Of a stretch of DNA of 64,000 nt, positions 10,998 through 19,951 are shown one piece after another. The DNA comes from Streptomyces sp. SID13031 (GTDB taxonomy: Bacteria; Actinomycetota; Actinomycetes; Propionibacteriales; Kribbellaceae), in NCBI RefSeq assembly GCF_010548305.1, contig NZ_JAAGLV010000003.1, positions 62,001 through 126,000 on the forward strand, read 5' to 3'. The position numbers were made by a program, and so were the translations under genes. The notes under the pieces were generated by a model, which was given only the letters and a program-made list of their open reading frames with translations, searched no databases and had not been told where the DNA came from. Each line of letters starts with the position of its first letter. Positions within the stretch are counted from its first letter, which is position 1.

Positions 10998-11291
10998 TCA
11001 GCGACCGTCTTCCAGGATTTCATCGATGACCCGGCCCAACCCACGGGCCGAGTCGAGCGCGGCTCGCCGCTCTGCCGGGGAAAGCATCCGGCGTGGCGCA
11101 TGTGGTTCCGCCAGCACGCCCAACTGATGGGCTCGGGCTCGCAGCCTTCGCCGTACCGACGCAGAGTCCTCCTCGATCACGTGGTCGAGGAGCTCGGTGG
11201 CCAGCGCGTTGACCGACTGTCCCTGTTCCTGGGCACGAGCCGTCAGCCTGGCATGCAGGTCGTCGGGGACACGGAGCAGCAGCTGTCTCAT
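10998..11291 (-). CDS. vapB: Ribbon-helix-helix antitoxin (VapB/FitA-like)
   Basis: Antitoxin of 97 residues that should bind VapC and repress the shared promoter. Residues 1-40 (MRQLLLRVPDDLHARLTARA) have the beta-strand plus two-helix outline of an RHH/Arc-type DNA-binding domain; the basic middle and the C-terminal ALDSARGLGRVIDEILEDG would contact the toxin. I use the ATG at 11291; a TTG at 11297 is an alternative. It directly precedes vapC on the same strand. Confidence 0.82.
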   Translation of the reverse strand: MRQLLLRVPDDLHARLTARAQEQGQSVNALATELLDHVIEEDSASVRRRLRARAHQLGVLAEPHAPRRMLSPAERRAALDSARGLGRVIDEILEDGR

Positions 11292-11298
11292 GAACAAA

Positions 11299-11306
11299 TG
11301 ATATCA
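11299..11306. promoter_or_regulatory. Candidate operator of vapBC
   Basis: The 8-bp perfect palindrome TGATATCA lies eight bases upstream of the vapB start, in an A/T-rich pocket that is rare in this GC-rich window. Position suits an autorepression site or -10 region. Confidence 0.35.
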
Positions 11307-11484
11307 ACTCTCGCCATACAGTGCTATCACGCGTCGAGAATCTCAGTGTTTGTGTTTTGGGGGCTGGGTGGTGCCGGCTGGTTGCTTGGTGGTCATGTGT
11401 TGGTCGGGGATGCGTCGACAGGGGATCGACGCGGTGTTACGGGAGTGTCGCCCAGGGTTCATGCGGGGTCGGGAACCTCACAGT

Positions 11485-12630
11485 GTGCGCATAGTGATGG
11501 TCGCCGAGTCCTTCCTGCCGCAGATCAATGGTGTGGCGAACACAGCTCGCCACGTCGCCGATCGGCTGCTGGCCCACGGGCACCAGCTGCTGATCATCGC
11601 CGCCGGGCCCGGTCCCGACAGCTATCAGGGCATCCGGGTGATCCGGGCCCGGAGCTTCGGGATCCCCGGCTACAAGGAGTTCCCGGTCGGGCTGCCCGAC
11701 CCGGCGATCGAACGGGCGATGGCGGACTTCAAGCCGGATCTCGTTCACCTGGCGTCTCCCTTCATCATCGGCGCCTACGGCCTGCGCAGCGCGCGCCGGC
11801 TCGGGCTGCCGACGGTGGCGATCTTCCAGACCGACCTGGCGGCATTCGCCCGCCAGTACCCGTTGTTCGCGAAGGCGGACCGGGGCATCCAGGCGTGGAT
11901 CCGGCGGGTGCACTCCCGCGCGGACCGCACCCTCGCCCCGTCGTCGGCCTCGGTCGCCCAGCTCGTCCAGGCGGGTGTCCCCCGCGTGCACACCTGGGGC
12001 CGGGGCGTGAACCTCGACCTGTTCGACCCGGCCAACCGCGACGAGCAGTGGCGCCGGGAGATCTCGCCGGACGGCAAACCGATCGTCGGGTACGTCGGCC
12101 GGCTGGCCGCGGAGAAGAAGGTCAAACGGCTGGCCGAGCTGGCCGATCTCGACTGCCACCTGGTCGTCGTCGGTGACGGACCGGATCGCGCCACCCTGGA
12201 ACACACGTTGCCCAGCGCAACCTTCCTCGGGATGCGCCGCGGGACCGACCTGGCCTCGATCTTCGCCGGGCTGGACGTCTTCGTGCACACCGGTGAACAC
12301 GAGACCTTCTGCCAGACCATCCAGGAGGCGCAAGCATCCGGAGTCGTCACGGTCGGCCCGGCAGCGGGCGGGCCGCTCGACCTGATCCACCCGGGCGAGA
12401 ACGGGCTGCTCTTCGAGCCCGGCCAACCTGGTTCACTCCGCCAAGCGGTCGCCCAACTCCTGGACGACCCGGTACAACGCCAAGCAATGGCAGCCAAAGG
12501 ACAACAAAGGGTGCAGACAAGGACGTGGCCGGCAGTGGTAGACGACCTGGTCAACAGGCACTACGCCGAAGTACTGCAAGAAGCCCGGCAGGTTCCCGCT
12601 CGTACGACGTTCCCGCGGCGCGTCGCATGA
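11485..12630 (+). CDS. GT4 glycosyltransferase, MgtA (alpha-mannosyltransferase)-like
   Basis: Retaining glycosyltransferase of 381 residues with two Rossmann domains. The sequence VRIVMVAESFLPQINGV, HLASPFIIGAYGLRSAR, VAIFQTDLAAFA, LHSRADRTLAPS-like (HSRADRTLAPSSAS), GKPIVGYVGRLAAEKKVKRL and VFVHTGEHETFCQTIQEA follows mycobacterial MgtA (formerly PimB) almost block for block, and the length is nearly the same. MgtA uses GDP-mannose to mannosylate glycolipids. The GTG at 11485 matches the family N-terminus; an upstream ATG at 11461 is possible. Its TGA overlaps the next ATG (ATGA), so the two transferases are coupled. The acceptor lipid or polysaccharide is not known here. Confidence 0.87.
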   Translation: MRIVMVAESFLPQINGVANTARHVADRLLAHGHQLLIIAAGPGPDSYQGIRVIRARSFGIPGYKEFPVGLPDPAIERAMADFKPDLVHLASPFIIGAYGLRSARRLGLPTVAIFQTDLAAFARQYPLFAKADRGIQAWIRRVHSRADRTLAPSSASVAQLVQAGVPRVHTWGRGVNLDLFDPANRDEQWRREISPDGKPIVGYVGRLAAEKKVKRLAELADLDCHLVVVGDGPDRATLEHTLPSATFLGMRRGTDLASIFAGLDVFVHTGEHETFCQTIQEAQASGVVTVGPAAGGPLDLIHPGENGLLFEPGQPGSLRQAVAQLLDDPVQRQAMAAKGQQRVQTRTWPAVVDDLVNRHYAEVLQEARQVPARTTFPRRVA

Positions 12631-13730
12631 GCCTGCGGATCGCCCAGCTGGCCAACTTCGTAGGCCCGACGTCCGGCGGCATGCGGACCGCGATCGAGCA
12701 CCTCGGTCAGGGGTACTGCGAGGCCGGCGCCGAGCGGATCCTCATCACCCCCGGCGAGCGCGACAGCGTGACCGAGACCGAGGTCGGCACGATCGTCCGG
12801 ATGAAGGCGCCCAAGGTCGGCGGCGGCTACCGCCTGATCACCGACCCCTGGCGGGTGATCGAGACCCTGGAACGCTTCCGCCCGACCACCGTCGAGATCT
12901 CCGACAAGTCCACTTTGTTGCCGGTGGCAAGGTGGGCGCGCAGGAACGAGATCGGCTCGGTGCTGTTCAGCCACGAGCGCCTCGACGCGATGCTGTCCTT
13001 GCGCACCGGTCGCCAACTGGGTGTCGCCGCAGGCGTCGGCGCGCTCTACCGGCTGCTCAGCCGCACGTACGACGCTGTCGTGGTGACCTCGAGATATGCC
13101 GCCGCGGAGTTCGACGAGGTCACCACCCCACTCGTCCGGATCCCCCTGGGTGTCGACCTGGAGACGTTCCACCCATCCAGAGCCACGCCGGCAGACGACG
13201 GCGTGCTCAAGCTCGTCCACGCCGGTCGCTTGTCCCGCGAGAAGAGCCCACACCTAGCCGTCGCCACCGCTGTCGAGCTGCACAAGCGAGGCGTCAACCT
13301 GCGAATGGACGTTTACGGTTCGGGCCCGCACCTCGACGAGCTGATCGCGATCGCGGCCAGCGCGCCGATCGTCTTCCACGGGTACGTCGACGGCCGGGTC
13401 AAGCTGGCCCGCCACCTCGCCGAGGCCGACATCGCCCTCTCGGTCTGCCCGGGCGAGACGTTCGGCCTCGCAGTACTGGAAGCATTAGCAGCCGGTACGC
13501 CGGTGGTCACCGCCGACACCGGTGGAGCACGGGAGCTAGTCGACGAGACCTGTGGCCGCTGGGGACGCCCGACCCCCGCGGCGCTCGCGGACGCAGTACT
13601 GGACCTGATGAAGCAGCCCGGTCGCAGAGCCGCGGCCCGTCAACGGGCCGAGCTCTACGACTGGGACTCCTGCATCCAGCACATGCTCAACTTGCACACC
13701 AGATTGGCATTGAAGAGGCTGGCCGCCTAG
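12627..13730 (+). CDS. GT4 family glycosyltransferase
   Basis: Second glycosyltransferase, 367 residues. N-terminal Rossmann part: MSLRIAQLANFVGPTSGGMRTA with the Gly-rich acceptor loop; linker VVVTSRYAAAEF; C-terminal nucleotide-sugar part: RIPLGVDLETFHPS, LVHAGRLSREKSPHLAV, MDVYGSGPHLDEL, and the EX7E motif in PGETFGLAVLEALAAGTPVV. Starts at an ATG overlapping the upstream stop, so it forms a two-gene unit with the MgtA-like gene and probably acts on the same glycolipid or envelope glycan. Its stop codon overlaps that of the convergent gene (shared CTAG at 13727-13730). Confidence 0.87.
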   Translation: MSLRIAQLANFVGPTSGGMRTAIEHLGQGYCEAGAERILITPGERDSVTETEVGTIVRMKAPKVGGGYRLITDPWRVIETLERFRPTTVEISDKSTLLPVARWARRNEIGSVLFSHERLDAMLSLRTGRQLGVAAGVGALYRLLSRTYDAVVVTSRYAAAEFDEVTTPLVRIPLGVDLETFHPSRATPADDGVLKLVHAGRLSREKSPHLAVATAVELHKRGVNLRMDVYGSGPHLDELIAIAASAPIVFHGYVDGRVKLARHLAEADIALSVCPGETFGLAVLEALAAGTPVVTADTGGARELVDETCGRWGRPTPAALADAVLDLMKQPGRRAAARQRAELYDWDSCIQHMLNLHTRLALKRLAA

Positions 13731-14542
13731 GTCAGGTGGTCGTAGTCGCCGCGGGCCCACGCTGCGTGCCGGTCGGCCGAGAAGCGGACGACCGCGCGGG
13801 CGTCGACCGGGATGGCTCCGCCGAAGTTGCCGTAGAGGCGGTCGTACTCGAACACGTCGAGCGCCTTGGCGACCCGGTCGACCACCGCGCCCGACAACGG
13901 GATGCGGTTCGGGTAGCTGCGCATGAAGCTCACCGACGTCCGGTCCGGGTTGGCGAAGAGGGTGTCGCCGGCCAGGATCACTCCCTTGCCCTCGGCGCCT
14001 TCCGCCCAGTGCACGACCGCGCTGCCCGGGAAGTGCCCGCCAGGCTGGATCAGCGTGACGCCGGGCAGCAGGTCGAGCGTCCCGGACCAGAGCTTGATCG
14101 CCTCGTCGTCCCGCGCCACCCACTGTTTGTCGGCCTCCGACACGAACACCGGTACGCCGCCGAGCCGCCTGCTCCACTCGACCTGTACGCCGTACATGTG
14201 CGGGTGACTCGCGATGATCGCGGCCACGTCGCCCAGTGCGCGCACCTGCTCGACGGCCTCGTCGTCCAGGTAACCGATCGGGTCCCAGAGCAGGTTGCCC
14301 GCGGCGGTCTGGACGACCATCGACTGCTGCCCGATCCCCGCACTCGGCGTCGAGGTGACGCCGTACAGGCCGGGCTCGACCTCCTTGACGTCCACCTTGT
14401 AACCCGCGCCGGCCAACTGCTCGAGCGTGGTCCAGTGCTGCCCGTCGGCGGGCACCCACTGCCGATCGTCGGCGCAGATCGCGCACACCTCGACCTGCTC
14501 GGAATGCTCGACCGCGCAGGTCTCACAGATCCAGAAACTCAC
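13727..14542 (-). CDS. Metallo-beta-lactamase-fold protein with N-terminal zinc-ribbon-like motif
   Basis: Protein of 271 residues. Residues 6-26 carry two CxxC pairs (ICETCAVEH and VCAICADDRQW), suggesting a rubredoxin-like or zinc-ribbon knuckle. The rest is an MBL-fold: NLLWDPIGYLDD, the metal loop ASHPHMYGVQVEW, GGHFPGSAVVHW, and ILAGDTLFANPDR. The canonical HxHxDH loop is changed to HPHMYG, so one metal site is probably altered. The family is known in actinobacteria and fungi as uncharacterised hydrolases. It sits between a convergent glycosyltransferase and the STAND ATPase on its own strand. Confidence 0.8.
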   Translation of the reverse strand: MSFWICETCAVEHSEQVEVCAICADDRQWVPADGQHWTTLEQLAGAGYKVDVKEVEPGLYGVTSTPSAGIGQQSMVVQTAAGNLLWDPIGYLDDEAVEQVRALGDVAAIIASHPHMYGVQVEWSRRLGGVPVFVSEADKQWVARDDEAIKLWSGTLDLLPGVTLIQPGGHFPGSAVVHWAEGAEGKGVILAGDTLFANPDRTSVSFMRSYPNRIPLSGAVVDRVAKALDVFEYDRLYGNFGGAIPVDARAVVRFSADRHAAWARGDYDHLT

Positions 14543-14667
14543 TGTCGTCCCCTCTCCCTCCGGCTACACCGGAACACTTCGTCGCTCACCGACACTAAGA
14601 CCGGAAAGGCCCCTCGGCCTGGTCCAATCGGCCGCGGTCACGCCGGGCCAATCCGAAGCTTCCGGGT

Positions 14668-17106
14668 TCAAGGACGGTTGAAGTCAACAGCCACCAGCGC
14701 CTTACCGACCTCGTCGGCCTCGGGAGCCTCCACTGCTGCGAACATACGCTGCGCGGAGGTCCATCGATCCCGTGCTTGCGGCAGATTTCCGGTGGCAGCC
14801 GCGACCGCTCCCAGCCCCTGCAGAGCCCGCGCGTACTCATACCGGTCGCCGGCCGGCTCGACCAGGTCCTTCGCCAGCCGGTAGGCGTCGCCGGCCTCGG
14901 CGTACCGGCCCAGGAGGACAAGCGTGTCGCCATAGCCGTTGTAGGCCGCCGCCTCCACCTGATGATCGGTGCCGAGCACCAGGTTCAGTGACCGACGGTG
15001 GTGGCGCAGAGCGTCACTGTCACGCCCTGCCGACCTGCAACTGACCGCTAGCGCCGTGAGCACCCGGCCCTCGCCCGCGCTGTCCCCGATCTCGGTGAAG
15101 ACCTCCAGTGCCCGCTCGTGCCAGGAGATTGCCTCCAGTGGCTGCCCGGACGCCTCCTGAACAAGGCCGATCCCCGTCAGCGAGCTGGCCTCGCCGTCGC
15201 GGTCACCCAGCTCGATCCGGATGGCCAGCGCCTCCTTGTAGTGGCTCAAAGCAACATCGAGCCGTCCCAGCCGAAGCAGCGCCTGGCCGAGGTTGTCCAG
15301 AGCGACCCCCCGGCCGTACCGGTCGCCGAGGTCGGTGAACTCCGTCAACGCCTCCCGGTAGCTCCGGACCGCTACCGACGGCTTCCCTGTGCGCAGGTGC
15401 ATGGTGCCCAGGTTGTTCACCGAGCGTGCGTTCCCATAGCGATCACCCAGCTCCCGGCTGATCGCCTGAGCCGCACTGAACAGGCTCGCGGCCGAGTCAT
15501 AGCTGCCTAGCCGCTCATGGACGAGACCGAGGTTGCTGAGGGTCGCACTCGCCCCCGCCTGGTCGTGGATCTCCTGGCGGATCCGCAACGCCTGTTCGTA
15601 CTCCTCACAGGCCTCGTCGTACCTCCCCAGCCGGTACGACGCGATGCCCAGTCCGCCGAGCATGAATGCCTCACCCCGGCGATCCCCGATCTCCAGACAC
15701 GCCTGCCGCCCGTACTGCAGGATCACCCGGATCTGGTCGTACTGCCCGGACATCTCGAGACGCCTCCCGATCGTCTTGGTGAGATCCCGGACAAGTAGCG
15801 GCCAGTCACCGACCGCAGCGATCTCGATGCAGGCGAGGAGGTTCGCCTCTTCGGTCTCGAGCCAGTCCTTGGCATGGGCGGGCCCGGTGAGGTCCGGGCC
15901 GGTGCCCTCCCTGGTACTGGGATGCCGTCGCCGGTCGCCTGGGTGCAGCAGTTCCATCGCCTCGACAGCGCCATCCAGGTAGTGCCTGAGCAGCCGTACT
16001 GTCGCGCGATCCCGCTCCTCCTTCGGCAACTCGGCTGCCTGCTCGACGGCGTACGCGCGCAGCAGCTCGTGCATGCCGAAGCGGTGGAGGGCAACCTCTT
16101 CCCAGAGGTTGGCCCGGACCAGGTCGGTGATCACCTGAACCGGCTCGCCAGTGTCGATCATGGCTCGCACGGCGGCGAAGCAGAACTCGTTTCCCGGTGC
16201 GAGTCCCCCGATCACGAAGGCCTTGCGCGCCGCCTCGGGCAGGTTGTCGAGCGACCAGGAGAGCACGGAGCGCACCGAAGTACGGGGGTCTCCGCCTGCG
16301 GACAGGCTGTCGAGCACATGCCGGTCCAGCTCGGCCACCAGCTCCTCGAGAGGCACCCGCGATCGCGTGATCGCCAGCTCAGCAGCCACCCGTACGGCGA
16401 GAGGCAGGCGGGCGCAGCGATCCGCCATGGCGATCACAGCTGCCGCGTTCCCTACCGCACGGCCGCCGACGAGCCCCTGGAACAGCTCCACAGCGTCCTC
16501 CAGCGGCAACCGGTCGACCTCGACCCGCACAGCGCCGTACCGGACGACCAGTCCAGCCAGGTCTCCCCTACTGGTGATCACCGTGCAGCAGGAGTCCCCA
16601 CTCGGCAGGAGGTCGGTGACTTGCTCGATCCCGGCCGCGTTGTCGAGCACCACGAGCAACCGCCTCTGAGCCGTCAACGCGCGGTAGCGGGCGACCCGCT
16701 CGGCGTAGTCCGACGGCAGCACCGCATCCGGCCCCAGCAGGCGACGCAGCAGCTGGTCGAGCGCCTCTGCCGGCCGCAGTGGCTGCTCCGGGTCGAACCC
16801 GCGCAGGTCAACGAACAGCACCCCGTCGGGGAACTTGTCACGCACAGTACGAGCCCAACGAACCACCAGAGCCGTCTTACCAACCCCTGCCGTACCGGAG
16901 ACCACTACTAGGCGCTCGAGGCGGTCAAGCTCGCCCAGTTCAGCCTGCCGGCCGGTGAAGCCCGGCACCTCGCCAGGGAGGTCCGCCAGCGCGACGCCCC
17001 GATCGTCAACCTCGCGGGAGCTCTTCACCCGGTCCCCTTCAGCTGATTCCAGCTTCGCCGCCCGCCCCCGGCCCGCGGTGATCGGCTGATCACGTCCAGC
17101 CATCAT
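14668..17106 (-). CDS. STAND NTPase with NB-ARC domain and TPR repeats (AfsR-like, no DNA-binding domain)
   Basis: Large signalling ATPase of about 812 residues. After a short polar N-terminus comes an NB-ARC domain: PGFTGRQAELGELDRL, Walker A VVSGTAGVGKTAL, VDLRGFDPEQPL, Walker B RRLLVVLDNAAG, TSRGDL, and RLPLAVRVAAEL. A winged-helix region ends in RFGMHELLRAYAVEQA, then at least seven TPR units (for example GEAFMLGGLGIASYRLGRYD, ATLSNLGLVHERLGSYDSAA). This matches the C-terminal two thirds of SARP regulators such as AfsR but the OmpR-type DNA-binding and BTAD domains are missing. Start at ATG 17106, with AAGGGG upstream. It is divergent from sdhC. Confidence 0.85.
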   Translation of the reverse strand: MMAGRDQPITAGRGRAAKLESAEGDRVKSSREVDDRGVALADLPGEVPGFTGRQAELGELDRLERLVVVSGTAGVGKTALVVRWARTVRDKFPDGVLFVDLRGFDPEQPLRPAEALDQLLRRLLGPDAVLPSDYAERVARYRALTAQRRLLVVLDNAAGIEQVTDLLPSGDSCCTVITSRGDLAGLVVRYGAVRVEVDRLPLEDAVELFQGLVGGRAVGNAAAVIAMADRCARLPLAVRVAAELAITRSRVPLEELVAELDRHVLDSLSAGGDPRTSVRSVLSWSLDNLPEAARKAFVIGGLAPGNEFCFAAVRAMIDTGEPVQVITDLVRANLWEEVALHRFGMHELLRAYAVEQAAELPKEERDRATVRLLRHYLDGAVEAMELLHPGDRRRHPSTREGTGPDLTGPAHAKDWLETEEANLLACIEIAAVGDWPLLVRDLTKTIGRRLEMSGQYDQIRVILQYGRQACLEIGDRRGEAFMLGGLGIASYRLGRYDEACEEYEQALRIRQEIHDQAGASATLSNLGLVHERLGSYDSAASLFSAAQAISRELGDRYGNARSVNNLGTMHLRTGKPSVAVRSYREALTEFTDLGDRYGRGVALDNLGQALLRLGRLDVALSHYKEALAIRIELGDRDGEASSLTGIGLVQEASGQPLEAISWHERALEVFTEIGDSAGEGRVLTALAVSCRSAGRDSDALRHHRRSLNLVLGTDHQVEAAAYNGYGDTLVLLGRYAEAGDAYRLAKDLVEPAGDRYEYARALQGLGAVAAATGNLPQARDRWTSAQRMFAAVEAPEADEVGKALVAVDFNRP

Positions 17107-17357
17107 GCAACCCCTTGCGCCGCGAAGGAACCGATCCGGCCACGAATTCGCCGGGCTGTCGATTGTCCGGCCGGAGGGGCGGGCGTCGAGAGCGAAGTCA
17201 CACCTGTCAGGACAAATCGGCCACGAGGGCAGCGATAGCATCAAGAACGGCCTGGTTCCCTGCCAAGCCGAGCCGATCGTGGTCCCCTTTGCTGATCTGA
17301 CGCCCCGGAGGGTCTGCGCTGACCGGCTCTGGTCCGTCGTCCGATCGGAGGATCGGT

Positions 17358-17738
17358 TTGCCCAGCAAGCCAGTCGGCACGCTGTACCGCGGCCACGAGG
17401 GCATGTGGTCGTGGGTGGCGCACAGGATCACCGGCGTCGGGATCTTCTTCTTCCTGCTGGTGCACGTGCTCGACACCGCGCTCGTCCGGGTCTCCCCCGA
17501 GGCGTACAACGAGGTGATCGGCACCTACAAGAACCCGATCGTCGGACTGATGGAGGTCGGCCTCGTCGGCGCCATCCTGTTCCACGCCTTCAACGGCATC
17601 CGGCTGATCCTGGTGGACTTCTGGGCCAAGGGCCCGCGCAACCAGCGCAAACTGATGATCGGCGTCGGCGTCGTCTGGGTGCTGCTGTTCGTGCCGTTCG
17701 TGATCCGGCACCTGATGCACGTCTTCGGCGGGGAGTGA
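17358..17738 (+). CDS. sdhC: Succinate dehydrogenase cytochrome b subunit
   Basis: Membrane anchor of complex II, 126 residues, three transmembrane helices. HRITGVGIFFFLLVHVLDTAL forms helix 1 with the family Arg/His residues, and FHAFNGIRLILVDF carries a likely heme-ligand histidine. TTG start at 17358 with GGAGG at 17347-17351. First gene of sdhCDAB; only two bases separate its stop from the sdhD start. Passes electrons from the iron-sulfur subunit to menaquinone. Confidence 0.93.
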   Translation: MPSKPVGTLYRGHEGMWSWVAHRITGVGIFFFLLVHVLDTALVRVSPEAYNEVIGTYKNPIVGLMEVGLVGAILFHAFNGIRLILVDFWAKGPRNQRKLMIGVGVVWVLLFVPFVIRHLMHVFGGE

Positions 17739-17740
17739 GC

Positions 17741-18196
17741 ATGTCCGAGATCGCAGCTCCGCGCTCCTCCAGCCGGGCCCGCTCGCTCAAGGGCGGCGGC
17801 CGCAACCGCTCCGGCCAGACCAACTTCGAGCTCTACAGCTGGCTGTTCATGCGGCTGTCCGGCCTCGCCCTGGTCGTCCTGGTGCTCGGCCACCTGTTCG
17901 TCAACCTGATGCTCGGCGGCGGGATCACCGCGCTCGACTTCGGCTTCGTGGCCGGCAAGTGGGCCAACCCGCTGTGGCAGGTCTGGGACCTGCTGATGCT
18001 GTGGCTGGCGATGCTGCACGGCACCAACGGAATGCGCACGATCATCAACGACTATGCCGAGAAGGACCAGACGCGGTTCTGGCTGAAGAGCCTGCTGATC
18101 ACCGCCTCCATCGTGATCGTCGTGCTCGGCACCCTGGTCATCTTCACCTTCGATCCCTGCCTAGACCCGAACAGCACGCTGTCGGTCTGCAAGTAA
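17741..18196 (+). CDS. sdhD: Succinate dehydrogenase hydrophobic membrane anchor subunit
   Basis: Second membrane subunit of complex II, 151 residues. A basic N-terminal tail of about 35 residues precedes three transmembrane helices: FMRLSGLALVVLVLGHLFVN, LWQVWDLLMLWLAMLHGTNG and LLITASIVIVVLGTLVIFTF. The HGTNGMRTIINDY block with its histidine is the standard quinone/heme region. The ATG at 17741 follows GGGGAGTGAGC. It is followed 12 bases later by sdhA. Confidence 0.93.
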   Translation: MSEIAAPRSSSRARSLKGGGRNRSGQTNFELYSWLFMRLSGLALVVLVLGHLFVNLMLGGGITALDFGFVAGKWANPLWQVWDLLMLWLAMLHGTNGMRTIINDYAEKDQTRFWLKSLLITASIVIVVLGTLVIFTFDPCLDPNSTLSVCK

Positions 18197-18208
18197 GGAA
18201 AGTTCAAG

Positions 18209-19951
18209 ATGCAGCGGCATCAGTACGACGTAGTGATCGTTGGCGCGGGTGGCGCCGGTATGCGCGCCGCGCTGGAGTCCAGCAAGCGGACCCGGACGGC
18301 GGTGCTCACCAAGCTCTACCCGACCCGGTCGCACACCGGCGCGGCCCAGGGCGGCATGTGCGCCGCGCTGGCCAACGTCGAGGAGGACAACTGGGAGTGG
18401 CACACCTTCGACACCGTCAAGGGCGGTGACTTCCTGGTCGACCAGGACGCCGCCGAGGTGATGTGCCGCGAGGCCGTCGACGCCGTACTCGACCTGGAGA
18501 AGATGGGCCTGCCCTTCAACCGCACCGCCGAGGGCAAGATCGACCAGCGCTTCTTCGGCGGCCACACCCGCAACCACGGCGAGGCGGTCGTCCGCCGCTC
18601 CTGCTTCGCCGCGGACCGTACCGGCCACATGATCCTGCAGACGCTGTACCAGCAGTGCATCAAGCAGAACGTCGAGTTCTTCAACGAGTTCTACGTGCTC
18701 GACCTGCTGATGGTGGCCGGCCGCGCGACCGGTGTGGTCGCCTACGAGCTGGCCACCGGCGAGCTGCACATCTTCAGCGCCAAGTCGATCGTGTTCGCCT
18801 CCGGCGGCTTCGGCAAGGTCTTCCGCACCACCTCGAACGCGCACACCCTGACCGGCGACGGGATGGGCATCGTCTGGCGCAAGGGCCTGCCGCTGGAGGA
18901 CATGGAGTTCTTCCAGTTCCACCCGACCGGCCTCGCGGGCCTGGGCGTCCTGCTGTCGGAGGCCGCTCGCGGTGAGGGCGGAATCCTTCGCAACAGCGAC
19001 AACGAGCGCTTCATGGAGCGGTACGCGCCGACGGTCAAGGACCTCGCGCCGCGCGACATGGTCGCCCGCGCGATGGCGAACGAAGTACGGGAAGGCCGTG
19101 GCTGTGGGCCCGACAAGGCCTACGTGATGCTCGACCTGACCCACCTGGAGCCCGCGCACATCGACGCGAAACTGCCGGACATCACCGAGTTCGCGCGGAC
19201 CTACCTCGGCGTCGAGCCGTACACCGAGCAGATCCCGGTGTTCCCGACCGCGCACTACGCGATGGGCGGCATCCCGACCAACATCAGGGGCGAGGCGCTC
19301 GCCACCAACGAGGACGTCATCCCCGGCCTGTACGCCGCCGGCGAGGTCGCCTGCGTCTCCGTGCACGGCGCCAACCGGCTCGGGACCAACTCGCTGCTCG
19401 ACATCAACGTGTTCGGACGACGGGCCGGGATCGCCGCCGCGGAGTACGCCGAGACGGCCGTTTTCGAAGAGTTGCCGGAGGCCCCCGAAACCTTCGTGGT
19501 CGACCTGATCGAAGGCATGCGCAACGCCACCGGCGAGGAGCGGGTGGCCGCGATCCGCGGCGACCTGCAGGCGACGATGGACCTGAACGCGCAGGTGTAC
19601 CGGACCGAGGGATCGCTCAAGCAGGCGCTCACCGACATCGAGGCGCTCAAGCTCCGCTTCGCCGACGTGGCCGTCCAGGACAAGGGCAAGCGGTTCAACA
19701 CCGACCTGCTCGAGGCGGTCGAGCTGGGCTTCCTGCTCGACCTGGCCGAAGTACTGGTGGTATCGGCGCTGGCCCGCAAGGAGTCCCGTGGCGGGCACTT
19801 CCGCGAGGACTACGCGACCCGGGACGACGTGAACTTCATGCGGCACACGATGGCCTACCGGTCGGTCGATGCTGAAGGCAACGTCAATATCCGGTTGGAC
19901 TACAAGCCGGTCGTACAGACCCGCTACAAGCCGATGGAGCGGAAGTACTGA
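18209..19951 (+). CDS. sdhA: Succinate dehydrogenase flavoprotein subunit
   Basis: Catalytic subunit, 580 residues; oxidises succinate to fumarate in the TCA cycle. FAD-binding VVIVGAGGAGMRAAL at the N-terminus, the covalent-FAD histidine in TRSHTGAAQGGMCAAL, the HPTGLAGLGVLLSEAARGEG active-site block, the TAHYAMGGIPTN block and the C-terminal SRGGHFREDY are all present. GGAAAG precedes the ATG. The stop overlaps the sdhB start by one base (TGATG). Typical length and full conservation indicate a functional enzyme. Confidence 0.97.
   Translation: MQRHQYDVVIVGAGGAGMRAALESSKRTRTAVLTKLYPTRSHTGAAQGGMCAALANVEEDNWEWHTFDTVKGGDFLVDQDAAEVMCREAVDAVLDLEKMGLPFNRTAEGKIDQRFFGGHTRNHGEAVVRRSCFAADRTGHMILQTLYQQCIKQNVEFFNEFYVLDLLMVAGRATGVVAYELATGELHIFSAKSIVFASGGFGKVFRTTSNAHTLTGDGMGIVWRKGLPLEDMEFFQFHPTGLAGLGVLLSEAARGEGGILRNSDNERFMERYAPTVKDLAPRDMVARAMANEVREGRGCGPDKAYVMLDLTHLEPAHIDAKLPDITEFARTYLGVEPYTEQIPVFPTAHYAMGGIPTNIRGEALATNEDVIPGLYAAGEVACVSVHGANRLGTNSLLDINVFGRRAGIAAAEYAETAVFEELPEAPETFVVDLIEGMRNATGEERVAAIRGDLQATMDLNAQVYRTEGSLKQALTDIEALKLRFADVAVQDKGKRFNTDLLEAVELGFLLDLAEVLVVSALARKESRGGHFREDYATRDDVNFMRHTMAYRSVDAEGNVNIRLDYKPVVQTRYKPMERKY

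Noticed and set aside
18161..19846. Long open frame antisense to sdhA (561 codons)
   Set aside because: Low-complexity Arg/Gly/Val/Asp-rich translation produced by GC bias; sdhA itself is fully conserved on the plus strand.
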